NCBI GenBank assembly: GCA_016710075.1
Contig: JADJLO010000018.1
Span: forward strand, 62,001 to 126,000
DNA length: 64,000 nt
From: Acidobacteriota bacterium
GTDB lineage: Bacteria; Acidobacteriota; Blastocatellia; RBC074
Reading direction: 5' to 3'
Below are positions 45,142 through 58,482 of this stretch, one piece after another; the stretch's first letter is position 1; every line of letters begins with the position of its first letter. The notes under the pieces were generated by a model, which was given only the letters and a program-made list of their open reading frames with translations, ran no database searches and was not told the DNA's origin. The position numbers and the translations under genes were made by a program.

Positions 45142-45211
45142 CTGAAATGTCCTCCTCGCGCCTTAAACGTCGAGTTATTTTAGCCTTTCACACAAAACGA
45201 TCAGAAGATAA

Positions 45212-45328
45212 GATTACGAAACAAACGAAAAGAGCAAAAGGGGTAGATAAGTAATTTCGATTTAAACACATCAGTTAGGAATATTGCATATTTTCCATTT
45301 GATGGTTTTTCGTCTGATGTTTCATAAT
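45212..45328. repeat. Family A palindrome, degenerate copy
   Basis: The left arm is GATTACGAAACAAACGAAAA. The right arm is decayed (TTTTCGTCTGATGTTTCATAAT). It lies between the divergent kinase and F420-reductase-like genes. Confidence 0.75.
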
Positions 45329-45352
45329 TTTTTTCTCAGAAGGAGACGCACA

Positions 45353-45984
45353 ATGAAAATCGCGATTATCGGTTCTGGAAATGTTGGAGCGGCACTGGCA
45401 AAGGCCTGGGCGCGCGCGGGGCATGAAATAAAAATGGGCGTTCGTGATGTAAGCAGTCCAAAGGTGACCGATCTGCTCAAGGATATCGGATCGGGAGCAA
45501 CTGCAGCATCGGTTCGTGATGCGGCCGATTTTGGAGAGATCATCGTTCTGGCCACTCCGTGGAGCGCAGTGCAGGATGCTGTAAAAGCCTGGGAGACATC
45601 AGCGGAAAGGTCCTTTTCGACTGCACCAATCCATTCAAACCGCAGCTCGCGGGGCTCGAAGTGGGGCTGGACAACTCGGGCGGAGAATCTGTTCAGGCGT
45701 GGGCGCCAAACGCCAAGGTTGTCAAAATATTCAGCACCGTCGGAGCGGAGACGATGGAGGATGCCTCTTTCGCACAGGGCAAGCCGGCTATGATTTACTG
45801 CGGCAACGACCCAGCGGCGAAGCAGACGGCCGCAACACTCGCCACTGATATCGGATTCGAGCCGTTCGACCTAGGAACGATCGAACAAGCGCGGCTGCTC
45901 GAACCATTCGCAATGATCTGGGTCAGGCTGGCCTTCTTCCAGGGCGTCGGCCGCAATTTCGCTTTCGGAGTCCTGAAAAAATAA
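45353..45984 (+). pseudogene. NADPH-dependent F420-reductase-like (NAD(P)-binding) protein, frameshifted
   Basis: Rossmann-fold oxidoreductase of the F420_oxidored group (PF03807). The N-terminal part has IAIIGSGNVGAALAKAWARA and MGVRDVSSPKV, then IIVLATPWSAVQDAVKA. The homologous frame continues one base earlier as LGDISGKVLFDCTNPFKP, then KVVKIFSTVGAETM and FDLGTIEQARLLEPFAM to 45984. A single missing base near 45587 explains the break. ATG 45353 has AAGGAG 7 nt upstream. Family members reduce F420 or are related dinucleotide enzymes. It may be intact in the organism if the gap is an error. Confidence 0.82.
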
Positions 45985-46062
45985 ACTAGCATTGCGATAC
46001 AGCTTCAATCCATGACATAAATTCCCGCATGATCTGAGTCCATCGAAAAAGAGGAGATTCCA

Positions 46063-47949
46063 ATGCTGAAATCAAGTGTCTCGATTCTGTTGTTAATCAT
46101 CGGTGCGGGAACGCTCACGATGTGGAGCCCTGAAGCCTCGGCCGTCAGGACATTGCAGCCCGATGCCTCCAAACTTTACCGGGAGCATTGCGCCGCTTGT
46201 CACGATGCTGCCGCCACCACGCGTGCGCCTACTCGATCGGCGATGAAGCAGATGTCTGCTGAAGTGATCCTTCAGGCTCTTGAAAACGGGACCATGAAGC
46301 AGCAGGGGGCCTCACTCAAGCCTGAGCAGCGCAGGCTGCTTGCAACATTTCTGTCCGGCAAGCCTCTGACAACCGGGGCGGCTCCCACCTCAGGCGCTGG
46401 CTTTTGTGCGCAGCCGATGAGGAAATTATCCGACCCCTTCAAAACGCCATTCTGGAACGGCTGGGGAGTGAATACATCAAACACGCGATTTCAAACGGCG
46501 GAGATGGCGGGGCTTCGAGCCGATCAGGTGCCGCATCTGGCGCTGCGCTGGGCGTTCGAATTCCCCGGCACGATCGTGGCGTATGGTCAGCCCACTGTCG
46601 CAGCCGGAAGGGTTTTCGTCGGCAGCGCAAACCGCGCCGTCTATTCGCTTGATGCAAGGACCGGCTGCATCGCCTGGAAATTCGACACGATAGCCCCGGT
46701 GCGCGCCTCAGTGACCATTGGCGGGATCGGCAAGCCGGAACGCACGGTCGTTTTCATCGGAGATCAGCGAGCTTATGTGTACGCCGTCGATGCTGCATCG
46801 GGCGAACTGATCTGGAAAATGAGAGCTGACGACCAGACGGTCTCGCGCATCACCGGAGCCCCGCAGTTATACAAAGGGCGACTCTACGTCCCCGTCTCGA
46901 TGCCCGAAGACGGGCTGGCCAACAATCCGAAATACGAATGCTGCCGGCTACGCTCCAACGTCGTGGCTGTGGACGCCGAGACCGGAAAACAGATCTGGAA
47001 GACTTACACCGTATCCGAGGAACCGAAACCGCAGGGTAAAAATGCAATCGGCGTCCAACTTTGGGGGCCATCCGGAGCAAGCGTCTGGTCCGCGCCGACC
47101 ATCGATCCCAAACTGAATGTGCTCTATATCGGCACCGGCGACAACCACTCTCATCCGACAACCGATACCAGTGACGCCATCCTTGCGATCAATCTTGATT
47201 CCGGCAAAATCGTCTGGTCGAAGCAGTTGACAAAGAATGACGCATACAACACCGCATGCGTCATGGCCGATCAAACCAATTGCCCGCAACCGCCGGGGCC
47301 GGATTACGACTTCGGTTCCTCGGCAATACTCGTGAACCTGCCCGGTGGTAAACGTGCCCTGCTGGCCGGACAAAAATCCGGAGTCATGCACGCGCTCGAT
47401 CCGGACAGACAGGGTGAAATTCTTTGGCAGACACGCGTCGGCAAGGGTGGATTGCTCGGCGGCATTCAGTGGGGATCCGCGGCAGATGGTGACAAGATTT
47501 ATGTCCCTCTTTCGGATATCGCTTTCAGCGCCAGCAGCAGTCTGGCGGGCGGCAGGTTGAGCCCCGATCCAAAAGCCGGAGGTGGATTGTTTGCACTGGA
47601 CATTAAGACCGGAAATAAAATCTGGTACGCACCTCCGGCGCCCTGCGGCGACCGTACGCCATGCAGCCCGGCTCAGTCGGCTGCTGCGACAGCGATTCCC
47701 GGTGTAGTCTTTTCCGGTTCTGTTGATGGCCACATGCGGGCTTTCTCGACAAAAGACGGCCGCGTCATCTGGGATTACGATACGGCTCGAGAATATCAAA
47801 CCGTCAACGGGGCTAAAGCACGCGGCGGATCGCTCGATGCACCCGGCCCGGTGGTAGCGGGCGGTTGGCTCTATCTCAATTCAGGTTATGGATACTGGGG
47901 AGGAATGCCCGGTAATGTCCTGCTCGCCTTCTCCGTCGAAGAGAGATAA
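46063..47949 (+). CDS. PQQ-type beta-propeller protein with cytochrome c domain (polyvinyl-alcohol-dehydrogenase-like)
   Basis: Exported quinoprotein-like enzyme of 628 aa. It has a signal peptide (SILLLIIGAGTLTMWS), a c-type haem site CAACH at 43-47, and then a propeller with repeated AxDAxTGxxxWKF-type blades (VYSLDARTGCIAWKF, VVAVDAETGKQIWK, LFALDIKTGNKIWY). The layout, with cytochrome c before PQQ blades, matches PVA dehydrogenase-type proteins. The substrate is unknown. AGAGGAG precedes the ATG. A bidirectional terminator follows. Confidence 0.88.
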   Translation: MLKSSVSILLLIIGAGTLTMWSPEASAVRTLQPDASKLYREHCAACHDAAATTRAPTRSAMKQMSAEVILQALENGTMKQQGASLKPEQRRLLATFLSGKPLTTGAAPTSGAGFCAQPMRKLSDPFKTPFWNGWGVNTSNTRFQTAEMAGLRADQVPHLALRWAFEFPGTIVAYGQPTVAAGRVFVGSANRAVYSLDARTGCIAWKFDTIAPVRASVTIGGIGKPERTVVFIGDQRAYVYAVDAASGELIWKMRADDQTVSRITGAPQLYKGRLYVPVSMPEDGLANNPKYECCRLRSNVVAVDAETGKQIWKTYTVSEEPKPQGKNAIGVQLWGPSGASVWSAPTIDPKLNVLYIGTGDNHSHPTTDTSDAILAINLDSGKIVWSKQLTKNDAYNTACVMADQTNCPQPPGPDYDFGSSAILVNLPGGKRALLAGQKSGVMHALDPDRQGEILWQTRVGKGGLLGGIQWGSAADGDKIYVPLSDIAFSASSSLAGGRLSPDPKAGGGLFALDIKTGNKIWYAPPAPCGDRTPCSPAQSAAATAIPGVVFSGSVDGHMRAFSTKDGRVIWDYDTAREYQTVNGAKARGGSLDAPGPVVAGGWLYLNSGYGYWGGMPGNVLLAFSVEER

Positions 47950-47957
47950 ATAAACAA

Positions 47958-48004
47958 AAACTGCATCATCCATCATGGGTCGCCCCTGGTGGATGATGCA
48001 GTTT
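47958..48004. terminator. Bidirectional terminator between PQQ gene and rho
   Basis: 15-bp stem AAACTGCATCATCCA / TGGATGATGCAGTTT with a 17-nt loop. On the minus strand it is followed by TTTTTGTTTA, so it fits best as the rho terminator. Confidence 0.85.
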
Positions 48005-48027
48005 GATGAAAATTCTTTCTGTCTTAC

Positions 48028-49359
48028 TTACGAATTCATGGAAGCCAGGAACTCGGCGTTAGCCTTGGTCTTGCTCAGACGTTCGAGGACCAGTTCCATC
48101 TGTTCGACGGGTGAAAGCGCATTGAGAACTCTGCGCAGTACCCAGATCCGGTCAAGATCCTTCTTGGGAATGAGCAGTTCTTCTTTACGTGTTCCCGATT
48201 TCTGCAGGTCGATGGCGGGGAAGACGCGTTTATCGGAGAGCTTGCGATCGAGGTGGATTTCCATATTACCCGTCCCCTTGAACTCTTCGAAGATGACGTC
48301 ATCCATTCGGCTTCCTGTTTCGACCAGTGCCGTGGCAATGATCGTCAGCGAGCCTCCCTCTTCAATGTTGCGCGCCGCGCCGAAGAAGCGTTTGGGGCGC
48401 TGGAGCGCGTTTGAATCGACACCGCCTGAAAGAATCTTGCCCGATGGCGGCACCACGGCGTTGTGGGCGCGCGCGAGTCGCGTGATCGAATCGAGCAGAA
48501 TGACCACATCTCGCTTGTGCTCGACCAGGCGCTTGGCCTTCTCGATAACCATGTCGGCAACCTGGACGTGGCGCGATGCAGGCTCATCGAATGTCGATGA
48601 GATGACCTCGCCGTTGACCGAACGCTGCATGTCGGTGACTTCTTCCGGGCGCTCGTCAATAAGCAGCACGATCAGCGTGACCTCCGGATGATTCTCCGTG
48701 ATCGAATTGGCGATTGTCTGCAGCAGCATCGTCTTACCGGTTCGCGGTGGCGCCACGATCAACCCGCGCTGCCCCTTGCCGATCGGAGTGAATAGATCTA
48801 TCACCCGACCCGAGACGTTATCCAGATTCGTCTCCATTTTGAGATGCTCGTTCGGATAGAGCGGCGTCAAATTGTCGAAGAATATCTTGTCGCGCGCGAT
48901 TTCAGGCGGCTCGAAGTTGATGGCCTCGACCTTGATCAGCGCAAAATACCGCTCGCCTTCCTTGGGCGGACGAATCTGGCCTGAAATTGTATCCCCTGTT
49001 CGCAGATCGAATTTTCGAATCTGCGAAGGACTGACGTAGATGTCATCAGGGCCCGGAAGATAGTTGTATTCCGGAGCACGAAGGAAACCGAAGCCGTCAG
49101 GCAGGGTCTCAAGCACGCCTTCAGAGAATATCAGACCGGACTTCTCCGTCTGCGCCTGCAGGATCTTGAAGATCAACTCCTGCTTGCGCATGCCTGTCGC
49201 TCCGGGGACATCCAGGTCCTTGGCAATCTGCGTCAGTTTGGAGATGTTCATCTCCTTGAGATCGGCTATATCGAGAAAATTATCGTAACCTTCCTCGTAT
49301 TCCACGACCTCTTCATCGGGTTCTATTTTGTGATTCTTGGATCTTGTTCTTTCTACCAT
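48028..49359 (-). CDS. rho: Transcription termination factor Rho
   Basis: Hexameric RNA helicase/ATPase of 443 aa. It has a short acidic N-terminus, a Rho_N helical region (about 35-70), a cold-shock-type RNA-binding domain with DGFGFLR (88-94), Walker A APPRTGKT (203-210), Walker B VVILLDSITRLARA, and the secondary RNA site LSGGVDSNALQRPKRFFG. It lacks the long inserts seen in actinobacterial Rho. Rho often autoregulates through its leader, and the 395-nt upstream gap could host that. Confidence 0.96.
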   Translation of the reverse strand: MVERTRSKNHKIEPDEEVVEYEEGYDNFLDIADLKEMNISKLTQIAKDLDVPGATGMRKQELIFKILQAQTEKSGLIFSEGVLETLPDGFGFLRAPEYNYLPGPDDIYVSPSQIRKFDLRTGDTISGQIRPPKEGERYFALIKVEAINFEPPEIARDKIFFDNLTPLYPNEHLKMETNLDNVSGRVIDLFTPIGKGQRGLIVAPPRTGKTMLLQTIANSITENHPEVTLIVLLIDERPEEVTDMQRSVNGEVISSTFDEPASRHVQVADMVIEKAKRLVEHKRDVVILLDSITRLARAHNAVVPPSGKILSGGVDSNALQRPKRFFGAARNIEEGGSLTIIATALVETGSRMDDVIFEEFKGTGNMEIHLDRKLSDKRVFPAIDLQKSGTRKEELLIPKKDLDRIWVLRRVLNALSPVEQMELVLERLSKTKANAEFLASMNS

Positions 49360-49754
49360 ATGGCTTTACCTCTGCTAGCTCCCATCTGGATTCCGCGCAG
49401 ATCAAACGCGACCTGACACTGACGGTCGGGACTCAATCTCACTTATTGACGGGATTATTTTTTTTGATGTTTGATGTCAGCGCGTTACCGCCTGAGCGTT
49501 TATTGAAATTTCAGCGGCTTTATCGGATCCGCTCCTTCTCAAAAGATTAGTTTGTATTCCTCAGCAATATTTCCTGAACTCTCCCGCAACGCCAATTCAA
49601 TTTCAAATTTTAAGTTGCCGGATTAATTGCCAGATTCAAGGTTAGTTTGGAAAATCAAAGCGAGAGACTGAGATCAGCGCCGATGCAGTGAGTTTCGCAA
49701 GTGAGCTGATTGGGAGAAATGTCCAACGTTGAACCGCAATATCTGATAGAGGTA
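49360..49754. other. 395-bp gap: rho leader
   Basis: Intergenic region upstream of rho on the minus strand. AGAGGTAAAG close to the rho ATG could act as ribosome site. No convincing ORF, RNA gene or hairpin terminator was seen. Length and position suggest a long 5' leader for Rho autoregulation. Confidence 0.5.
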
Positions 49755-50339
<585 letters not shown>

Positions 50340-50362
50340 TAGTATTGTGGGGTAGTGGCTGG

Positions 50363-50395
50363 GACTGTCAGGCGTTGTTGAGACGCCTGACAGTC
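50363..50395. terminator. 13-bp hairpin between lon and engB
   Basis: GACTGTCAGGCGT / ACGCCTGACAGTC with a 7-nt loop, starting 14 nt after the lon stop. On the minus strand no T-tract follows, so termination would be weak. It may be a partial terminator or processing site. Confidence 0.6.
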
Positions 50396-50409
50396 AGGAT
50401 GTTTTTGAT

Positions 50410-52869
<2,460 letters not shown>

Positions 52870-53136
52870 CTTGTTTATACCTCAAAGAAATACTTATGAA
52901 TACAATGGTCAATATCAATAGATCACAAGAGATCACAAGCCGTTGACAACAATCTACCGGCCTCCGGCTTCCGGCCTCCGGCCTTTGGCCCCTCTGGCCC
53001 CTGCCCTGGATTGTTTCAAGGGAGATTCACAGACTGATTCTGTGAGCGGTTGGGGAATAAGTGGCTTCGCGCGCCCGAAAAAAGATCCCAGTGCGGGCCG
53101 GGGCGAAGATTTCTAACCACAGGTAATGCAAGCCTG
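52870..53136. other. 267-bp gap upstream of lon
   Basis: Contains GGCCTCCGGCTTCCGGCCTCCGG-type short direct repeats (about 52957-52986), two copies of GATCACAAG and a CACAG/CTGTG hairpin near 53030-53043. No ORF of interest was found. A promoter for lon is expected here but no clear boxes were recognised. Confidence 0.55.
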
Positions 53137-54363
<1,227 letters not shown>

Positions 54364-54452
54364 TAACGTGCGGCCTCCACACCGATATAATTAACTCGCA
54401 TTTATTTATTTATTTAAAGATGCCGGCAAGGTCTTTATCCGCCCCGAAACGA

Positions 54453-54511
54453 CCCTGCATTTCATTCACCCTGCATTTCATTCACCCTCATTTCATTCTG
54501 CATTTCATTCA
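54453..54511. repeat. Tandem CCCTGCATTTCATTCA repeats upstream of clpX
   Basis: Two exact 16-nt copies (54453-54468, 54469-54484) followed by shortened variants (CCCTCATTTCATT, CTGCATTTCATTCAAATG) in the clpX leader. Confidence 0.85.
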
Positions 54512-54584
54512 AATGATAGATGAGTGAATCAAAGCGCGCAAGCAGGGACTGGAACGCGCACAATTCCGCCGGTTTTGTTCCTTG

Positions 54585-54971
54585 TTATTCGCCGAGCATC
54601 AGGGTTGACTTGAGGACCTCGCAAGCGCGGATGCACTTATCGCAAATTTGAGCGTTGATCCCGGGGAAGAGTCGTTCGCCTTGTGGATTGTTACGATCGT
54701 GAATATTGAAACTGCAAGAGTTGCCTGCGTCCTGATCTTCGCCAAAGAGTTTTTTATACCAGGGTTGATTCAACTTCGGCGGCCTTGCGCCAATCTCCTC
54801 GTAGTCTTGAAGAAGCTGGACGCAGACATCGACGCACTCATCACAGATATAGCCCGAATGCCCCTCGAAAAGCCTTGCGATCTCGCCCTCGCCAAATCCG
54901 CAGAAAGAGCAGCGCAGAACCTGTGCCTGGGCCGTCAGATCCGTTTCAAATTCAGTGTGAGGGTTAGCCAT
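54585..54971 (-). CDS. Stand-alone ClpX-type C4 zinc-finger protein (two ZBD-like modules)
   Basis: Protein of about 128 aa between clpP and clpX. The first module is a full ClpX zinc-binding domain: Cys21, Cys24, Cys43 and Cys46 in CSFCGFGEGE and ICDECVDVC. A second, degenerate module has Cys86, Cys110 and Cys113 (CSFNIHDR, ICDKCIRACEVL), with Asn89/His91 in place of the second Cys. There is no AAA+ domain. ClpX ZBDs dimerise and bind adaptors, so this protein may act as an adaptor or competitor for ClpXP, which is inference. The start is taken at 54971 with GGAAG upstream, and ATG 54989 is an alternative. Confidence 0.78.
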   Translation of the reverse strand: MANPHTEFETDLTAQAQVLRCSFCGFGEGEIARLFEGHSGYICDECVDVCVQLLQDYEEIGARPPKLNQPWYKKLFGEDQDAGNSCSFNIHDRNNPQGERLFPGINAQICDKCIRACEVLKSTLMLGE

Positions 54972-55098
54972 CGGTTTGCTTTCTTCCATATGAGTGAAGA
55001 GGCCGATCAGGGGGTCGCAAACGTCCTGACCGAGGCGGCCTTCAAGGCAATCAACCATAAATCATGAATAATGATCGCCTCGGTCAGAAGTAACGTTA

Positions 55099-55701
55099 CT
55101 ACTCGCGATGCTTGATGACCTGATCGATGAGCCCGTATTCCCTGGCCTGCAGGGCGCTCATGATGCGGTCACGTTCGACGTCGCGCTCGATGGTTTCAAC
55201 CGACTGCCCGGTGTGAAGAGCGAGAATCTCGTTGAGGCGCTCGCGCAGTCTGAGAATCTCTTCAGCGGCAATCTTGATGTCGGTCGCCTGGCCGGAGATG
55301 CCTCCAGCAGAAGGCTGGTGGATGAGGATACGAGAATTGGGAAGCGCAAACCGGCGTCCCTTGGTCCCCGCACCCAGCAGCACGGCCGCCATCGACGCGC
55401 ACTGACCGATACAAAATGTCGTAACGGGGCAGCGGACGAACTGCATCGTATCATAGATGGCCATTCCAGCAGTAACTGAACCTCCCGGGGAGTTGATATA
55501 GAGAGAGATCTCCCTGTCCGGATCCTCGGATTCTAGAAACAGCATCTGCGCCACGACCAGATTGGCAACGGTGTCATCAATCGGTGTGCCGATGAAGATA
55601 ATGTTGTCCTTGAGCAGCCGGGAATAGATGTCGAAGGCGCGCTCTCCACGAGCCGTCTGCTCGACTACCATTGGCACTAAATGAGCTTTTGGATTGATCA
55701 T
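55099..55701 (-). CDS. clpP: ATP-dependent Clp protease proteolytic subunit
   Basis: Serine protease subunit of 200 aa forming the tetradecameric ClpP chamber. Catalytic triad: Ser103 in GQCASMAA, His128 in RILIHQPS, Asp178 in ERDVERDR. The oligomerisation and substrate-handle segments are typical (YINSPGGSVTAGMAIYDTM). ATG 55701 (MINPKAHLVPMVVEQT) is used. It has no Shine-Dalgarno and sits in an AT-rich leader (TTATTTATTATTATTTATT). It is 78 nt downstream of tig on the same strand, in the order tig, clpP, ZBD protein, clpX. Confidence 0.95.
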   Translation of the reverse strand: MINPKAHLVPMVVEQTARGERAFDIYSRLLKDNIIFIGTPIDDTVANLVVAQMLFLESEDPDREISLYINSPGGSVTAGMAIYDTMQFVRCPVTTFCIGQCASMAAVLLGAGTKGRRFALPNSRILIHQPSAGGISGQATDIKIAAEEILRLRERLNEILALHTGQSVETIERDVERDRIMSALQAREYGLIDQVIKHRE

Positions 55702-55779
55702 AATAAATAATAATAAATAATTACTCTGACAGCCTGGGCGACCTTTTGCAGCAGATCGCGTTAAAAAAGATTTCGGCAC

Positions 55780-57147
55780 TCACTGTTGTGCTGCGTCTTC
55801 CCCGGTTGATGTGGCATCCGGGGTGGCCTGTGGTGATTCCTGAGTTTCAATGAGTTCTTCAACTGTAATTTCCGCGCTGTTGATAACCCGGTCCAGTGAC
55901 TTTTGAAAGCGCAGCCTGCTTTCGATACTAGAAAGGGTATCATCCTTTGTCAAGCGGGCTTTCAGTTGTTCGGGTGTCTCGCCGCTGGAGGGGGCCATGC
56001 GCTCGATTTCGGCATCGATATCGGCTGATCCGACAGTGATTCCTTCAATCTCGGCGATGCGACCGACTACAATAGCGGCGCGGACATCGCGGACCGCGAG
56101 GGTCCTGGCCTCATTCATGCGCTCTTCCCAGTTGAAGTCCTTGAGGGAATTGGGAGCCACTCCGCTGCGAAGCATCATGTATGCGAGTTCACGGGTGCGA
56201 TCGGAAGCCTGCTGCTCGACGAGCGAGTCCGGGATTTCGAAAGCGTAAGGCTTGAGAATCTGCTCCAGAAGATCATCGCGAAGTTTTACGTCTGCATCGC
56301 GTTCGGCTCCGGTTTCGAGATTCTGCCGGACCTTGTCTCTCATGTCCTGAACAGATTCATAGCCGACCTCTTTGGCGAACTCGTCATCCACCTCGGCCAG
56401 TTCCTTGCGACGGACGGCAACTACCTCCGCTCTGAAATCGAGCGTCTTGCCCGCCAGCCCCTTTGAGCCGAAATCCTCAGGGTAGGCGATTCGGAACTCA
56501 CGAACAGTTCCGGCGCCGGCACCCTGCAGATTCTCGTTAAACTCGGCCTGCACACCCTCTGCGCCCAGTTCTATCTGGACATCATCAGCTATTAAATCCT
56601 CGGTCTCGTCAGGCGCATCGACGTATTTGCCGACCAGATTGACCGAGACGAAATCGCCATCCTGCGAAGGTCTGTCTTCGACTGCGACAAATTCGGACTG
56701 TGATTCGCGCCAGCGATCGATGACGCGATCGATATCCTCGTCCTTGATGACGGCGATTCGCTTGACGGCTTTGAGTCCTTTATATTCACCGATTTCAAAA
56801 TCCGGTATGACTTCGACGCTGACCTTGAAGACCAGCGGATCACCTTCATTGATCGACACATCGTTGAGGCTGGGCTCTCCCACGACGTTGAGTTTATTGT
56901 CGCTCAAAGCGTGCTGCAGAGCGTGGGGCAGAAGGCGACCGAGAACCTCGTCCTTGACATCCTTGCCGAATCGCTGCTTGACCACTCCAATCGGAACGCG
57001 GCCGGGACGGAATCCCGGGACTTTCGCATAGCGCGAATAAGATTCGTACGTTTTATCGAATTCCGCTTTGACTTCTTCAGCGGCAACCTCGATGGTCAGG
57101 TCTTTTTTCACCTGTGAGATATCTGTTACGGCAACTTCCAGTTTCAA
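55780..57147 (-). CDS. tig: Trigger factor (ribosome-associated chaperone/prolyl isomerase)
   Basis: Ribosome-bound chaperone of 455 aa. The N-terminal ribosome-binding domain contains VPGFRPGRVPIGVVKQRFG (the conserved loop at ribosomal protein L23). A FKBP-like PPIase region follows (about 160-245: DGDFVSVNLVGKYVD, FRIAYPEDFGSKGLAGKTLDF), then a helical C-terminal chaperone domain. The Glu/Thr-rich tail (ESPQATPDATSTG) is poorly conserved. It precedes clpP, an arrangement common in bacteria, and tRNA-Leu lies 144 nt upstream. Confidence 0.95.
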   Translation of the reverse strand: MKLEVAVTDISQVKKDLTIEVAAEEVKAEFDKTYESYSRYAKVPGFRPGRVPIGVVKQRFGKDVKDEVLGRLLPHALQHALSDNKLNVVGEPSLNDVSINEGDPLVFKVSVEVIPDFEIGEYKGLKAVKRIAVIKDEDIDRVIDRWRESQSEFVAVEDRPSQDGDFVSVNLVGKYVDAPDETEDLIADDVQIELGAEGVQAEFNENLQGAGAGTVREFRIAYPEDFGSKGLAGKTLDFRAEVVAVRRKELAEVDDEFAKEVGYESVQDMRDKVRQNLETGAERDADVKLRDDLLEQILKPYAFEIPDSLVEQQASDRTRELAYMMLRSGVAPNSLKDFNWEERMNEARTLAVRDVRAAIVVGRIAEIEGITVGSADIDAEIERMAPSSGETPEQLKARLTKDDTLSSIESRLRFQKSLDRVINSAEITVEELIETQESPQATPDATSTGEDAAQQ

Positions 57148-57290
57148 GTTTGTTTAGCCTTTCTTTCAAGACAATTTATGGCCCGGCTCGCCGGATAAAA
57201 CACCATTTCCAATGCTTCCTTTATTAGCCTTTGCTTTGAAAATTCCGGCAGGCTGATGACGAATCGGGTGCTGCGTCCTGTTGGTTTTCG

Positions 57291-57374
<84 letters not shown>

Positions 57375-57487
57375 ATTAATGTAAGTCTGAAAGACTAGCA
57401 AATTTCAGATATCCCCGCAACCAGCCGAACCCGAAGGCAGCCGTCAGGCTGTTTGACAGCGGGCACGTCGCCAACCTATATATAGAT

Positions 57488-57567
57488 AAGTTTAAAGTTT
57501 AAGAGGTTTAAAGGGTAAAGTCGGCGATTCCAATTGAACCACGTCTCTAAACTTTTTCAACTTTAGA
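57488..57567. repeat. Family B palindrome
   Basis: The left arm AAGTTTAAAGTTTAAGAGG and right arm CTCTAAACTTTTTCAAC form an imperfect inverted repeat in the gap before yqeY. Confidence 0.75.
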
Positions 57568-57594
57568 CTCAGAATTATTACCGGAGACTAATTT

Positions 57595-58044
57595 ATGACT
57601 TTCCTGGAACGGATAAACGAAGACATCAAAACGGCGATGAAAGGCAGGGAGGCTGAAAAGCTTTCAACACTGCGCATGGTGAAGACGGCGCTCAAGAACC
57701 GTGAAATTGAAAAGATGGCGCCCCTGACCGATGAAGAGTCGATGAAGATTCTGCAGTCGCTCGTCAAGCAGCGTCGGGACAGTATCGAGCAGTACACGTC
57801 CGCCGGGCGTATCGAACTAGCCGACAAGGAGGCCGCTGAAATCATTGTGATCGAAGCCTACCTGCCCGCCGCACTGGATGAATCCGCCATTGCCAGGATA
57901 GTGGAAGAAACGATTGCAGAGACCGGTGCGTCATCGGCCAAGGAGATGGGCAATGTCATGAAGGCCGTCATGGCTAAACTCGCGGGACAGACCGTCGACG
58001 GCAAACTCGTCAATCAACTCGTCAGATCAAAACTCGGAGCGTAA
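57595..58044 (+). CDS. yqeY: YqeY/GatB-domain protein
   Basis: Helical protein of 149 aa of the YqeY family, related to the C-terminal tRNA-binding domain of GatB (PF09424). Motifs: MTFLERINEDIKTAMKGRE, TLRMVKTALKNREIEK, EIIVIEAYLPAALDE and GNVMKAVMAKLAGQTVDGKL. The role is unresolved but linked to tRNA amidotransfer by homology. CGGAGA lies about 8 nt upstream. Flanked by family B palindromes on both sides. Confidence 0.92.
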   Translation: MTFLERINEDIKTAMKGREAEKLSTLRMVKTALKNREIEKMAPLTDEESMKILQSLVKQRRDSIEQYTSAGRIELADKEAAEIIVIEAYLPAALDESAIARIVEETIAETGASSAKEMGNVMKAVMAKLAGQTVDGKLVNQLVRSKLGA

Positions 58045-58046
58045 AG

Positions 58047-58212
58047 AGAGAGTTTAAAGTTCGTTTGATCATGCTGCGAATGTCGTCATTGCTTCGTGCT
58101 TATCCAGGCTAACTGAATTGTCCCGGAAATTTCATGTTCGGGTTGAGCAAGTGCTCCATCAGCCAATTGATTAAACGAACTTTAAACTTTGAACCTTAAA
58201 CTTCAAACTCTC
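58047..58212. repeat. Family B palindrome
   Basis: The left arm GAGAGTTTAAAGTTCG and right arm CGAACTTTAAACTTTG...CAAACTCTC enclose about 110 bp. Located between yqeY and the PLDc_N-like gene. Confidence 0.8.
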
Positions 58213-58263
58213 TTCGAACAAAGCCCGAAAGCGTCTCGTAAGACCTGACGGAGGGGAATTATT

Positions 58264-58434
58264 ATGATGAATCTGTTGCTCGTCGCCTATGCGATTCTGA
58301 GCCTTTACGCCATTCTGGATATTCTGAAATCATCGCGCGACTGGGCGACAAAAGTGGTATTGGCCGCCATTGTGCTCATTCCATTTATTGGAGCAGGGCT
58401 CTACCTGTTAGTCTTTCGCGACAAGAAGAATTAA
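58264..58434 (+). CDS. PLDc_N-type small membrane protein
   Basis: A 56-aa protein with two hydrophobic helices (NLLLVAYAILSLYAILDIL and VVLAAIVLIPFIGAGLYLLVF) ending FRDKKN. The pattern, with a conserved Asp after helix 1 and an IPFIGAGLYLL segment before a basic tail, matches the phospholipase D nuclease N-terminal (PLDc_N, PF13396) family, seen as stand-alone small proteins in many bacteria. GGAGGGG lies 8 nt before ATG-ATG. Function is unknown. Confidence 0.75.
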   Translation: MMNLLLVAYAILSLYAILDILKSSRDWATKVVLAAIVLIPFIGAGLYLLVFRDKKN

Positions 58435-58482
58435 GTCACATATTCAATCCCCCGCCATTCCAGCCGATGGCATTACTCTCCC

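Noticed and set aside
52870..53040. HAIR operator upstream of lon
   Set aside because: Searched by eye for CTTGAGT-N7-ACTCAAG; no match with correct spacing, so HspR control of lon is not supported.
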